A stretch of 64,000 nt of DNA from Halocalculus aciditolerans (GCF_014647475.1 NZ_BMPG01000006.1:54559-118558), one strand, 5' to 3'; numbered from the stretch's first letter, positions 24,772 through 33,789 are shown. Numbers and translations: made by a program. Notes: a model not told the origin generated them from the sequence alone.

Positions 24772-25535
24772 CAGGGGAGGACGTGGAGGAGGCCGAGGCC
24801 TTCGAGGATAAAGACAGTTCCCGTAAATCCGAGTATGAAGGCGCTGACTGCAGGAAGGTAGTCCGCGAGGCCTTCGAGGCGCTCGGCGAACCGGGCGGCC
24901 GTCGCGACCGTCAACACCACCAGCGTCGTGATGGTGAGGACGATGCAGACGCTGTAGACGAGCGCGATCGAGAGGCAGTCGAAGGTGCCCGCGCAGAACC
25001 CGACGAGCGCATACCCTTCCTCGTGCACGAGGCCAAGCAGGAACGCGAACGCCGCCACGCCCCACAGGCCGGTTCCACTCCCGATCTGGAACTGCTCTAA
25101 GGCCCCGCTGAACATCCCGTGGTCGTGTTCGTGGTCGTGTCCGTGGTCGTTGTGAGTGTGGTCGTCTTCTCCGTGTTCGTGGTTGTGCCCGTGTCCGTGT
25201 TCATGGTGGTCGTCCTCGCCGTGTTCGTGGTCGTGCGAGTGAGTGTAGAGCCGGTAGGCGAGGTAGAAGAGCGCGAGACCCGCCAGTATCCGGATCGCGG
25301 AGGTGAATCGGGCGAGTGGGAAGACAGAGGTTATCGCACTGAAGACGCCGAGGAAGAGCCCAGCGGCGAGGATGTGGCCGAGCGACAGCATCAGCCCGCT
25401 CGCGACGCCGCTGCGCCACTTATGCTCTTGATTCAGCGCCCAGATGCCCGCGACCGGCCACGCGTGCCCTGGCTCGAGGCTGTGGAACACCGCGAGGCCC
25501 GCGACCGCGAGCAGGACGCCAACGTGGATTGCCAT
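24771..25535 (-). CDS. NicO/RcnA-type nickel-cobalt exporter
   Basis: About 254 residues from ATG 25535, where MAIHVGVLLAVAGLAVFHSLEPGHAW starts the first membrane segment with the family HxxxPGH motif; the longer frame to 25625 runs into the nikR promoter. A long loop of about 50 residues (DHEHGEDDHHEHGHGHNHEH type) is extremely rich in His, Asp and Glu and should bind metal. Six membrane helices. Exports Ni or Co. Divergent from a complete NikR repressor gene 98 bp away, which very probably controls it. Confidence 0.88.
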   Translation of the reverse strand: MAIHVGVLLAVAGLAVFHSLEPGHAWPVAGIWALNQEHKWRSGVASGLMLSLGHILAAGLFLGVFSAITSVFPLARFTSAIRILAGLALFYLAYRLYTHSHDHEHGEDDHHEHGHGHNHEHGEDDHTHNDHGHDHEHDHGMFSGALEQFQIGSGTGLWGVAAFAFLLGLVHEEGYALVGFCAGTFDCLSIALVYSVCIVLTITTLVVLTVATAARFAERLEGLADYLPAVSAFILGFTGTVFILEGLGLLHVLP

Positions 25536-25633
25536 ACGGGAGTCTCTCTCTGTGGGATTCTTGAGAGTTGTTATGACGGATTCGTCGTTCCCGTAATACG
25601 GACGGCTAAGTGGCGTCACGACCACCCTCCGGT

Positions 25634-26023
25634 ATGCGCACGAGCGTGAACGTCCCCGAGGACGTCCTCACGGAGTTCGACGAGGTCTGGCAGGCGGAGG
25701 GAATGGAGTCACGTTCCCGGGCGGTCCGGGAGGCGATGCAGGAGTACGTCGAACGGCACGCGACCATCGAGGACGTCGAGGGCGAGGTCGTCGCGACCGT
25801 CGTCTTCGACTACGAGCACACACTCGTCATCGGCGACCTCCACCAGGTCCAACACGACTTCCAGGACGTGATCGCGGCGACGAGCCACACCCACCAGGGC
25901 GAGTGGTGTCTGGAGACGGTGTTCTGCCGGGGTGACGCCGCGCGTATCCGCGAACTCGTCTATCGCCTCCGGGACTTCGACGCAGTCGGGCGCGCGAACG
26001 TGATGTTTCTTCAGGTCGACTGA
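25634..26023 (+). CDS. nikR: NikR nickel-responsive repressor
   Basis: 129 residues. An N-terminal ribbon-helix-helix (MRTSVNVPEDVLTEFDEVWQAEGMESRSRAVREAM) is followed by an ACT-like domain with a full nickel site: His74, His85, His87 and Cys92, matching the 3-His-1-Cys square-planar site of NikR. Nickel binding is expected to promote DNA binding in the intergenic region with the NicO exporter. The gene ends 4 bp before the convergent antiporter gene. Confidence 0.93.
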   Translation: MRTSVNVPEDVLTEFDEVWQAEGMESRSRAVREAMQEYVERHATIEDVEGEVVATVVFDYEHTLVIGDLHQVQHDFQDVIAATSHTHQGEWCLETVFCRGDAARIRELVYRLRDFDAVGRANVMFLQVD

Positions 26024-26027
26024 CGCG

Positions 26028-27014
26028 CTATCCGAGGTAGTTGACGACCCAGTAGAGACCATACATCACGATGAGACCGAGGCCAATCGGTCGGGAGACG
26101 ACGCCGCGGTAGAGGACGAGGAGGACGACGCCGAGCGCGGCGAGGAAGAACGGATACTGGACGGTCCAGACGGTCGTCGAGATGTGGAGCGGCTGGATGA
26201 GCGCGAGCACGCCTGCGTTCGAGGTGACGAAGAAGATCATGCTCCCGACGACGTTTCCTGCGGCGACCGCGGGCTTCCCGTCGCGGACGGGTTCGACGGT
26301 GAGGAAGACCTCTTCGAGGCTCGCGATGAAGCTGAGGACGGTCGCGCCGAACGCTAATTGAGCGATTCCCGTGTAGGCGAGCAGTCCCTTCGTCCCCTGG
26401 ACGGCGAGTTCGGAGCCGACCGTCATGCCGACGACGGCGAGTACGAGAATTCCGAGGCGGAAGTACGGGTGGAGTTCCTCGTCGCCCTCGGCGGCCTCTT
26501 CGAGCTCCTCCTCGAGTTCTTCCTCGGGCTCGAGGTAGTGCGTCGAGCGCGTCTGCTCCCACCGATAGAGGAGGTAGACGGCGGGCACGAACGCGACGGT
26601 GAGGATCACGCCGTCGAGTCGGGAGAGCGTGCCGTCCAGACTTAGGCCCAGGAGGAGCGCGGGCGAAACGCCGGTGAGCGCCAGATACTTCGGCGGCGTG
26701 TCGATCTCGAAAGGGACGATGACGCCGCCGAGACCGAGCGCCATGCAGAGGATAAAGACCGCCTCGCCGAAGATGGTGCCGAGGCCGACGTCCGGAAGGT
26801 GACCGAGGACGGCTGCGCCACCCAAGATTGCGTTCTCGAGGTCAGTCCCGGCGAGGACGACCGTGAGGATGAACGTGGAGACGCCGAGGCCGACCGCGGT
26901 CGCGGCGACGTGCTCGACGAACTCCTCGACGCTGAAGACAACGATTACCACGCCGATCAGAAAGACAACCGTCGAGAGGATTGGAGAGGCCGTGATCGCC
27001 CCCAGAATATTCAT
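26028..27014 (-). CDS. CaCA-family (Na+/Ca2+ exchanger-like) antiporter
   Basis: 328 residues, about ten membrane helices in two halves joined by a very acidic loop (EEELEEELEEAAEGDEE, near 165-180). The alpha repeats read AGTDLENAILG and ATVLSFIASLEEVF; the usual GxSxPE is changed to GTDLEN in the first, so ion selectivity may differ from calcium. The gene converges on nikR with only 4 bp between stops. Given its company, export of a transition metal is possible, but calcium is the family default. Confidence 0.8.
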   Translation of the reverse strand: MNILGAITASPILSTVVFLIGVVIVVFSVEEFVEHVAATAVGLGVSTFILTVVLAGTDLENAILGGAAVLGHLPDVGLGTIFGEAVFILCMALGLGGVIVPFEIDTPPKYLALTGVSPALLLGLSLDGTLSRLDGVILTVAFVPAVYLLYRWEQTRSTHYLEPEEELEEELEEAAEGDEELHPYFRLGILVLAVVGMTVGSELAVQGTKGLLAYTGIAQLAFGATVLSFIASLEEVFLTVEPVRDGKPAVAAGNVVGSMIFFVTSNAGVLALIQPLHISTTVWTVQYPFFLAALGVVLLVLYRGVVSRPIGLGLIVMYGLYWVVNYLG

Positions 27015-27071
27015 CGATCGCTCCGTGAGGGGGGACAGGCGGGCCTCCTGTACGAGTGGGCGTAAAACATG

Positions 27072-27374
27072 CTATGAGACGTGCGGGGCAGGTTCATCTC
27101 GCGCCCCGCGGAGTTCGAGTTCGATCTCAAGTTCCTTGTCTCCATAGCCGAGGAATTCGATCTCGAGTTCGACTGGTTCCTCGAACGTGAAGGGAAGCTC
27201 CCATTCCGCACTCGAGATCGTGATCTCGTTCCCGGATTGGAGTTGCTCACCGAGTTCGACGAGGAACGCGCCGGCCTGTTCTCCGTCGAGGTAGAACTCT
27301 TGCTCGAAGACGCCGTCAGTGATGACGTCGGGTCCACTCTCGGGTTCGTCCGGATCTGGGATTTCTGCCATCAT
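27072..27374 (-). CDS. amphi-Trp domain protein
   Basis: 100 residues. After an acidic start the main part (QEFYLDGEQAGAFLVELGEQLQSGNEITI, then a conserved Trp in SSAEWELPF and beta strands VELEIEFLGYG and ELEIELELRG) matches the amphi-Trp domain, a small fold common in haloarchaea with unknown function. It shares a 55-bp AT-rich divergent promoter with the ArsR-type regulator at 27430. Confidence 0.8.
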   Translation of the reverse strand: MMAEIPDPDEPESGPDVITDGVFEQEFYLDGEQAGAFLVELGEQLQSGNEITISSAEWELPFTFEEPVELEIEFLGYGDKELEIELELRGARDEPAPHVS

Positions 27375-27429
27375 ATCACCGTTTCCAGACGATACTAATA
27401 ATAGTTCTTAGGAATAATATCTCTAGTAG

Positions 27430-27729
27430 ATGGACCCGCTGGAATTGCTCGGTTCGAAAGCCCGGTTATCGATACTCCGCGCGCTTTCTCGGCGAGACAT
27501 GTATGTCTCTGAGCTCATGGAAGAGGTCGGAATGGACGGCAAAACCGCGACCCACCACCTTGATCTGCTTGAGGATACGGGGCTTGTTTCCACACGACGA
27601 GAGGGGCGTCGGAAATACTACTCGCTGATTCGTGATATTGAACTCTACGTCTCGCGGTCACCGAATCGCGAGTTTCGAATTCAGTTCCCGCCAGCTGATG
27701 CCGGGTCGAATGACGGGCGATCCAAGTAA
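27430..27729 (+). CDS. ArsR-type winged-helix regulator
   Basis: 99 residues. LLGSKARLSILRALSRRDMYVSELMEEVGMDGKTATHHLDLLEDTGLVSTRREGRRKYYSLI is a complete winged helix with the ArsR order. No cysteine pair is present in the recognition helix, so metal sensing by the classical site is not supported. Divergent from the amphi-Trp gene, which it may control. The 340 bp that follow contain no gene. Confidence 0.8.
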   Translation: MDPLELLGSKARLSILRALSRRDMYVSELMEEVGMDGKTATHHLDLLEDTGLVSTRREGRRKYYSLIRDIELYVSRSPNREFRIQFPPADAGSNDGRSK

Positions 27730-28037
27730 TCAGCTAGTAACCTTGTCGGCAGGGTAGTTGGACACTGAGCGTTAGTGTACACCGGCTTGATCGCTGTGTT
27801 CTGTGTATTCATTGACGTACTCCAGTATCACTGCCGTCTACTATTCTCCCTGAACTGTAGTAACGACGGAACCGGAGGGGGTTTCCCCCAGACCATACAG
27901 AACCATTACGATTTGTAGGAATCCACCCTCCGAACCTCTGGGAGCCCACAACTTCGGAGGATGGTTTTGTTGCGTGCCTTAATCACGTCCCACAACCGCT
28001 CCGAACAAATATTTCGTAGCTGTGCGTATTCGACGTA
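27730..28037. other. Non-coding stretch with palindrome C
   Basis: No supported gene. It holds copy C of the recurrent palindrome (27923-27982). Otherwise I see only AT/GC mixed sequence before the ZIP control region. Confidence 0.6.
27923..27982. repeat. Recurrent palindromic element, copy C
   Basis: Arms CCACCCTCCGAA (27923-27934) and TTCGGAGGATGG (27953-27964) match with one exception; spacer shares ACCTCTGG and CCCACAAC with copy B; followed by TTTTGTTGCGTGCCTTAAT. Present without a neighbouring transposase. Confidence 0.7.
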
Positions 28038-28051
28038 TTAGGCCAGCCTAA
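28038..28051. promoter_or_regulatory. DtxR/MntR-like operator 1
   Basis: TTAGGCCAGCCTAA is a perfect 6+2+6 palindrome of the type bound by DtxR-family (IdeR, SirR, MntR) repressors. It lies 43 bp before the ZIP start codon. Confidence 0.65.
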
Positions 28052-28065
28052 AAACCGGAAGGGTT

Positions 28066-28079
28066 TTTGGCTAGCCTAA
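28066..28079. promoter_or_regulatory. DtxR/MntR-like operator 2
   Basis: TTTGGCTAGCCTAA repeats the operator 28 bp downstream with one mismatch in the left arm. Two sites 28 bp apart in front of the ZIP gene would cover the promoter and start of transcription. Confidence 0.65.
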
Positions 28080-28093
28080 ATATTGATGGATGC

Positions 28094-28861
28094 ATGGCGC
28101 TCACCACGATCGAAACGGTTGCACTTGGCACTGTAGCCGGGGGGACAGTCTACCTTGGATTGCCAGTGGCACGATTCTCCGTCTCGAAACGCACCACTAA
28201 CCTGCTTAATGGGGGAGCTATCGGAGTTCTCCTCTTTCTCCTCGTTGATATCCTTCACGGAGCTCTCGCACCAGTGGAGAAGGCAATCGAAACGACGACC
28301 AAGACCGGCGCCGTTCACCTCGCCCTCCCGCTCGCACTCGTCCTCGGATTCACCGTGAGTCTCGTGGGACTCGCGTGGTTCAGCGACCACTACGTCAGTT
28401 CACAGCCCGGTGCACAGATGACTGCGCTGATGGTAGCCATCGGTATCGGACTCCACAACTTCAGTGAAGGACTCGCTATCGGCCAATCCGCCGCGACTGG
28501 TGCAATCTCGCTCGCGGTAGTCCTCCTTATTGGCTTCGCCCTCCACAACATCACGGAAGGCTTCGGAATCGCCGCTCCGTTGACGAACACGCAGACTTCA
28601 ACACGCCGGCTGGCGGGGCTTGGATTAATCGCTGGGGGCCCGACTTTTCTTGGCACCATCGTCGGTGAAAGCTGGACCTCGCCCGTCGCTTCAGTCCTCT
28701 TTCTCGCGCTCGCCGGCGGCGCACTCATCTACGTCATTCAGGAACTGTTCGCCATCGACCACTCTGCGGTCACTCGCAGCGCACTATTCTCATCAGTCGC
28801 AGCCGGATTCCTCATCGGCTTCACCACAGAACTCGCCGTCCATCTTTCCATGACGGCCTGA
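28094..28861 (+). CDS. ZIP-family metal importer
   Basis: 255 residues from ATG 28094 (a TTG frame extension runs through operator 2 and is rejected). Eight membrane helices. The two central helices carry HNFSEGLAIG and HNITEGFGIA, the His/Glu metal ligands of ZIP transporters. There is no long His-rich loop. Imports zinc, iron or manganese. The two DtxR-like palindromes upstream argue for repression when iron or manganese is plentiful, making Fe or Mn more likely than zinc. Confidence 0.9.
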   Translation: MALTTIETVALGTVAGGTVYLGLPVARFSVSKRTTNLLNGGAIGVLLFLLVDILHGALAPVEKAIETTTKTGAVHLALPLALVLGFTVSLVGLAWFSDHYVSSQPGAQMTALMVAIGIGLHNFSEGLAIGQSAATGAISLAVVLLIGFALHNITEGFGIAAPLTNTQTSTRRLAGLGLIAGGPTFLGTIVGESWTSPVASVLFLALAGGALIYVIQELFAIDHSAVTRSALFSSVAAGFLIGFTTELAVHLSMTA

Positions 28862-29002
28862 ACCCCTATTCAGTACGAACCGTCGTTCAGTTCAGAACCG
28901 TCAGATCGAAACAATGCCCCGGTAGATGTGCCCACACTTACAAACGGAGTTGTCTGCAAAAGGGAGTGGAGACGGAGATATCGGTGCACACCTCATGGAC
29001 GA

Positions 29003-29959
29003 TCACTCTCGAAAACGAGACGAGAGTCGTTCAAACAGGGAGCGGACGTGGGAAAGTCGGAGTAGCTGTCCAAGTTCGTAGATCCCCAGTCCGCCGAATC
29101 CGAACAAGAGACCGGTCAACAGCAGCGCAAGTTGGTCGGAGAACCCGAGTCGAACCCAGACTCGTGGATCGTTCCACACCGAGGTAATCACCGTGAAGGA
29201 GTGCTGTGGCGACAACAAGGCACCGATAATAAAAATCCCACCGATGAGGAGTCCGACGAGACGAATCACGTGGAGGACGACGAGTTTCGCTGCGTTCGGG
29301 TTCACTCGAATCCAATCGCGTGCCATCCACACTACCGCAGCGAGTAACCCGGTCAATCCCAGCAGAATGATGACGAACCGAGCGTGCAGTTGGACGTACA
29401 CGATGTCGCCTGCAATCTCGGCGCGAATCAGGTTGAGCACCACGCCTAGTGGCGAGGTTGTTCCCGACCCGGTGTAGACGAGGTAGGTCAGCCCGGTGTT
29501 GAACAGGGCTGCACCGCCGGCCGAGTAAAGCACAAACCGTCGCATCTCCATTTCCGCGAGTCCCGCGGGAATCGAAATGAGCGCCCGGAGGAGGGGGAAC
29601 ATCCGCGCCCAGAACACCGACGACTCCCCGTACCTAAGGAAGACAGCTTGACTCCGTTCGATGTCGCGTTCGGAGACGTGAATGAGGTACCCGTACCGTT
29701 CAAGCACCCGTTCACCATACCGTCCGAACAGCATGTACGCAACGTAGCTCCCGACGGTCGCACCTGCCGTCGCATCGACGTCGAACAGCACAAACGACAC
29801 CGGATCGTGGACCAGCTGACTCGCTGCGAAGGGCACGACGATCTCACTTGGGACGAAGTGGAGAATAAACGATGTCTCAAGCACCATGTACACGAAGACG
29901 GCGACGTAGCCGTACTGATTGACGAATCCGAGGACGGTGTGGACGAGGCTATCAAACAT
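29003..29959 (-). CDS. DedA-family membrane protein with extra C-terminal helices
   Basis: About 318 residues from ATG 29959, overlapping the PAP2 gene. The first 200 match DedA/VTT: LETSFILHFVPSEIVVPFAA, then FLRYGESSVFWARMFPLLRALISIPAGLAEM, the conserved re-entrant region of lipid-phosphate carrier scramblases. Residues about 200-318 add three or four further membrane helices not present in the basic family. With PAP2 as upstream partner it probably flips or recycles polyprenyl or other lipid phosphates. Confidence 0.85.
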   Translation of the reverse strand: MFDSLVHTVLGFVNQYGYVAVFVYMVLETSFILHFVPSEIVVPFAASQLVHDPVSFVLFDVDATAGATVGSYVAYMLFGRYGERVLERYGYLIHVSERDIERSQAVFLRYGESSVFWARMFPLLRALISIPAGLAEMEMRRFVLYSAGGAALFNTGLTYLVYTGSGTTSPLGVVLNLIRAEIAGDIVYVQLHARFVIILLGLTGLLAAVVWMARDWIRVNPNAAKLVVLHVIRLVGLLIGGIFIIGALLSPQHSFTVITSVWNDPRVWVRLGFSDQLALLLTGLLFGFGGLGIYELGQLLRLSHVRSLFERLSSRFRE

Positions 29960-30608
29960 CGGTATGCCCTCGCTCTGCCTGGCGTTCCTTCCACACCCAA
30001 CCGAGGAGCGCACTGCCTACCCCGCCGAACAGAACCAGACTCTCCAGGTCGCCGTGCGTAACCACGATGCCCAGGACTGCCACGACCATCGCACTGATGA
30101 GTATATACAACACGTTGCGATCAAAGACGTACGAAACAACGATGAGCGTCCCGAGTCCGAGGGCGATGCCCACGATAACATCGATTGGGTAATGCACACC
30201 GAGGACAACTCGTGATAGTGCAACGAGACCGATGAGTAGACTCGCCGCGACGGAACGTTGCCACCTCTTTCCCGCTCGGACGACCATTGCGAGCGATCCG
30301 TAGGTCACCGTCGCATCGACGGAGTGGCCGCTTGGAAATCCGTAGCCGGCCGCGTACATCAAGTGGAGGGATGCGGGTGGTCGAGGGAGTGCGAACAAAT
30401 TCTTGAGTGTAAGCGTGAGCGCAAACCCGGTTAGGACGACACTCCCAACGAACGCAGTTCGATCTGCGTCCCACAGCCAATAGAGGAATACCAGTCCCGG
30501 AAGAATGACCCAGACACTGCCAAGGTACGTGATGACAATGAAGAGTGGGATCAACGCTTGCGGAATCAGTTGTTGGATCGTCTGAATCAGACCAATTCCA
30601 CGGATCAC
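29952..30608 (-). CDS. PAP2-type lipid phosphatase
   Basis: 218 residues from GTG 30608, chosen because AGGAGGTG (30616-30623 on the opposite strand) sits seven bases upstream. The phosphatase motifs are complete: KNLFALPRP, PSGHS and SRVVLGVHYPIDV. Six membrane helices. It would remove phosphate from polyprenyl diphosphate or phosphatidate on the outer face. First gene of a two-gene operon with DedA, overlapping by 8 bp. Confidence 0.9.
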   Translation of the reverse strand: MIRGIGLIQTIQQLIPQALIPLFIVITYLGSVWVILPGLVFLYWLWDADRTAFVGSVVLTGFALTLTLKNLFALPRPPASLHLMYAAGYGFPSGHSVDATVTYGSLAMVVRAGKRWQRSVAASLLIGLVALSRVVLGVHYPIDVIVGIALGLGTLIVVSYVFDRNVLYILISAMVVAVLGIVVTHGDLESLVLFGGVGSALLGWVWKERQAERGHTDV

Positions 30609-30879
30609 GAAGCCACACCTCCTCTATATCGGGAGTGACGAAATCCTTCGGGGGAGAGGCACCAGATTCTACTCGCCAACGCGCTGGTGTCGTCTGTGAT
30701 CAGCCGTGTCGATTCGTCGTTTGGAATCTGTCTGGCAGAGGGGGATCTATTCATTACGAGCTAAGGGAGATTCGAGGCGGTACAGCCGATCCGTCCGCTT
30801 CGTCTTGTAGCCGCAAGAGAGTTCGCTGTTCTCCGTCGTCAGGAACAAGCGAATTACCGAACCTACTCGGAGGACATCA

Positions 30880-31098
30880 TCACCGAGTGGGTGACTGCGT
30901 GGACGAGTCTGCCTGCTGATTTTGCCAGCCCAGGTATCCTACACCAGCACCGACGAGGATCAGGAGGAGCGTGAAGACGGGGCTCTCGAAGAGGATGGCG
31001 GGGTCCTGGTCGATGAAGAACATCGCTATTCCGACGATGGCGATAATGGCACCGATGCCGTAGAATACCCACGGGGGTTGGTCACTGGCGAAGTCCAT
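30880..31098 (-). CDS. Small two-span membrane protein
   Basis: 72 residues: WVFYGIGAIIAIVGIAMFFID, then LFESPVFTLLLILVGAGVGYLGW and a polar tail. No family recognised with confidence. It stands alone, divergent from the dual winged-helix regulator at 31191; the 271 bp between it and PAP2 hold no gene I can support. Confidence 0.6.
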   Translation of the reverse strand: MDFASDQPPWVFYGIGAIIAIVGIAMFFIDQDPAILFESPVFTLLLILVGAGVGYLGWQNQQADSSTQSPTR

Positions 31099-31190
31099 GT
31101 AGGGACGGTTCTGCGGTGTCTGAATAACGATTCTGGTACAATCGTTTTAATGCCAATACCTATCTCGATCATCCAGCAATCACCAGTTGA

Positions 31191-31739
31191 GTGGCACCAA
31201 CAGAGTCCGAGAACGAGGAGGCAACCGACTCTCCCCGGGAGAGCCTCCTGGAGTACATTCAGGACCATCCTGGTGTATACTTCAGCGATCTCCTTCGGGA
31301 GACCGACCTTGCTCGCGGACAACTCTCGTATCACCTCCGCGTTCTCCAGGAGGACGACCAGATACTCTCGGTGTCGAGAGGTGGCCACAAACACTTCTTC
31401 CCGTTCAACGAGTTCTCCCAACCTGCGCAAGTGGTTCTCAGCGTGCTCACGCTGGATACGCCACGGGAGATTCTCCTCCTCATCTACGAGGAACCCGGTG
31501 CAACGCGTGGGCACATCGCGGGAGCGGTCGGGACGACGCGACAGAACGTCGCGTGGCATCTTGACCGACTCGTGGACGCTGGGCTCGTACACGCGGACAA
31601 AGACGGCCGCGCCTACCACTACTACCCAGACGTCGATCCCGAGTTGGTTCGGAGGTTACTCGAAACGTATCACCCGTCGCTGTGGCGGACGTGGAGCGAG
31701 CGGCTCGCCGACACCTTCGATCGGATGGGAACAAACTAG
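31191..31739 (+). CDS. Dual winged-helix regulator
   Basis: 182 residues from GTG 31191. Two winged helices are visible: ESLLEYIQDHPGVYFSDLLRETDLARGQLSYHLRVLQEDDQI (about 17-60) and REILLLIYEEPGATRGHIAGAVGTTRQNVAWHLDRLVDAGLV (about 90-132). This tandem form is common in haloarchaea. It is followed at 46 bp by a small membrane protein gene; the same pair type occurs at 37096/37681 and 50190/50544. Confidence 0.85.
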   Translation: MAPTESENEEATDSPRESLLEYIQDHPGVYFSDLLRETDLARGQLSYHLRVLQEDDQILSVSRGGHKHFFPFNEFSQPAQVVLSVLTLDTPREILLLIYEEPGATRGHIAGAVGTTRQNVAWHLDRLVDAGLVHADKDGRAYHYYPDVDPELVRRLLETYHPSLWRTWSERLADTFDRMGTN

Positions 31740-31785
31740 AGACACTCATGAGTACACACCACACAACACAGACGGACGGTGGACG

Positions 31786-32079
31786 ATGAGCGCATTGAAC
31801 GTTCAAGACATCCTGAACCTCGGGGAGTTCCTTCTGGTAGTCATCCTGATGGGGTTGGCGTTCACCGCGTATCGAACAGGACGCCATCAACGACTGCTCT
31901 TCGTCGCAGTGGCCTTCTTGTTATGGGGTGTGCGTCTCGGACTGGGCGTTCTGTCCTCGTTCGTCGCCCCTGGAATCGAGGGTGCGAACTGGGTCGAGCT
32001 GACGACGACGCTCCTCGACCTGCTCACGGCGGTTCTGATCGCTATTGCGATCCTCGGGGTGGGACAGCGAAATCGGTAA
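31786..32079 (+). CDS. Three-span membrane partner of winged-helix regulator (DUF7521-like)
   Basis: 97 residues from ATG 31786: ILNLGEFLLVVILMGLAFTAYRTGRHQRLLFVAVAFLLWGVRLGLGVLSSFV, then VELTTTLLDLLTAVLIAIAILGV. The layout of three helices with a short basic loop after the first is shared by the genes at 37681 and 50544. From memory it fits the family DUF7521. It probably works with the neighbouring regulator, for example by holding or releasing it at the membrane; inference. Confidence 0.75.
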   Translation: MSALNVQDILNLGEFLLVVILMGLAFTAYRTGRHQRLLFVAVAFLLWGVRLGLGVLSSFVAPGIEGANWVELTTTLLDLLTAVLIAIAILGVGQRNR

Positions 32080-32277
32080 TGTTTCAGTAAAACTGAACAC
32101 CCAATCGACGAACTTTTGACCGATAGTGGATACTCCTTGTCCGGTGTCGGTGGTTGTGACTGTACAATCCCATCGTCCGTGACTGACGGGTTCCGGAGAA
32201 CGGGTCCTTCGTACACAGTTTCCGCCTTGAAAACTATCTCGACTATTTCGACCGAGCCACATCGAGAAATGGTTCCA

Positions 32278-32420
32278 CACCTCAAAATACAGCTTGACCG
32301 CTTCATCATAGTTGGACGGGCAGTTGGCTGAGCGTATACGAGTGAATTGAACAATCTGCACACTACTACAACCACCAGAGACCGCTCCAAGCTCTCAATG
32401 GAGAGACGCCAGCCAAAGAG
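32278..32420 (+). pseudogene. Transposase C-terminal remnant, left of GT gene
   Basis: In shifting frames the DNA reads HLKIQLDRFIIVG, then IEQSAH and YYNHQRPLQALNGETPAKE. The last is the typical end of an integrase-core (rve) transposase. Stops and frame changes show it is dead. A homologous fragment lies at 33790-33903. Confidence 0.7.
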
Positions 32421-32493
32421 CCCCAGAACGAGACTGCGTCTCCTAGTGAATGTACCAAACGGAACATCGCTTTTCCGGCCATACGATTGATTG

Positions 32494-33669
32494 ATGAGTT
32501 CTTTCCAACGGACCACCTCTGAGTGGATAATTGTGGCTCACCGAAGGTTCCCCCTTGCGGTCATACTCAGTGTCGGATTTGCCGTTCGTCTATTTCACTA
32601 TTCAACTCGCTCCATTCTCATTCATGAGTTCATCACAGACGAACGAATTGCGACAATGAGATATAGCGCGATGGGAGTGGTCCACCTCTTTGTGACGTTG
32701 CCGCAGATAGACACACATCCTCCATTATATTATTTTTTGATGCATTACTGGCGGGCCATATTTGGGGCCTCGCTAGCAAGCTTACGATTCCCCTCAGTTG
32801 TGTTCGGAACTGCGACTCTGCTTGGCGTCTATCTTGTCGGCGACGAGCTACGAGACGAGCAGACCGGATTGATCGCCGCAGTCCTCCTTACTCTTTCTCC
32901 GTTTTTCATCTCGGTATCGCAGTATGCACGGGGATACGCTCTATTCGCACTGTCAATTACGTTCTCCTGGTTTTTCCTGCTGCGATTCCGTAACGCGAGT
33001 AGTCGGTTATTCTCTGTCGGATACGTCGTTAGTACTGCGATTATGGCGTCAATCCACGTCTACGGTGGCTTTCTCGTTATTGGTCAGTGGCTATACATCG
33101 CGGCGTCTGAGAGATTTTGTTCAGGAGAGTACCCATCCCGAAAGATAATTGGGTTGCAGATACTCTCTGCCGTACTGGCTGCTCCAGTTCTCATTGATAT
33201 TGGTCGAATGGTGTATTCTCACCCGAATTCCCAGTCTGTCCCACACCTTGCACTTCCGACACCGGCCGTTCTATTCACCACGTTGGTCTCTTACATGGGT
33301 GGGGAGTATTCGACCGGACCTACCGCCGTCGTTCTCCTTGGAATAACTGTGGTAGTGTGTATCATGTACCTATTGAAGAGTCCCCAATTCCTTGGTGATG
33401 TACGGTTTCTTCCGTTCGAGACGCCATTATCCAGGACCGATTCGATATTTATCGCTAGTTGGGGTCTCCCTGTGTTCATCCTCCCAATCACGATCTCATA
33501 TACGATCCTACATATGTGGGATAATGTGGCGGCTATCGGAGGCGCTCTTGCACTCTATCTACTGATGGCTCTCTCAATCCGGGAGGTGACAGTCCTGTGG
33601 TTAAAATGTGGGACAATTGTAGTGTTCGTCGGGCTCAACTTCTTAATACTCACCCAGTATTATCCGTGA
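32494..33669 (+). CDS. GT-C glycosyltransferase (family 39-like)
   Basis: About 391 residues with nine or more hydrophobic segments. The catalytic first loop has HEFITDERIATMRYS (Asp-Glu) and the second DTHPPLYYFLMHYWR, the pattern of GT39/ArnT-type enzymes that use lipid-linked sugars outside the membrane. The protein ends soon after the last helix (LNFLILTQYYP), shorter than many family members, which usually have a soluble C-terminal domain. Its DNA is AT-richer than its neighbours and it lies between two remnants of the same transposase, so it was probably acquired. Could glycosylate surface proteins or lipids. Confidence 0.8.
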   Translation: MSSFQRTTSEWIIVAHRRFPLAVILSVGFAVRLFHYSTRSILIHEFITDERIATMRYSAMGVVHLFVTLPQIDTHPPLYYFLMHYWRAIFGASLASLRFPSVVFGTATLLGVYLVGDELRDEQTGLIAAVLLTLSPFFISVSQYARGYALFALSITFSWFFLLRFRNASSRLFSVGYVVSTAIMASIHVYGGFLVIGQWLYIAASERFCSGEYPSRKIIGLQILSAVLAAPVLIDIGRMVYSHPNSQSVPHLALPTPAVLFTTLVSYMGGEYSTGPTAVVLLGITVVVCIMYLLKSPQFLGDVRFLPFETPLSRTDSIFIASWGLPVFILPITISYTILHMWDNVAAIGGALALYLLMALSIREVTVLWLKCGTIVVFVGLNFLILTQYYP

Positions 33670-33789
33670 GTCGGCACTGCTAGTTAAGTCGGGTTGAGAT
33701 GTGAACCGGTGAGTAACTCGTCCAGAGATGCTCGCACACCTGATAAACGACAGCTAGATCGAGTGAAACCTGATCGAACAGTAGTTTCA

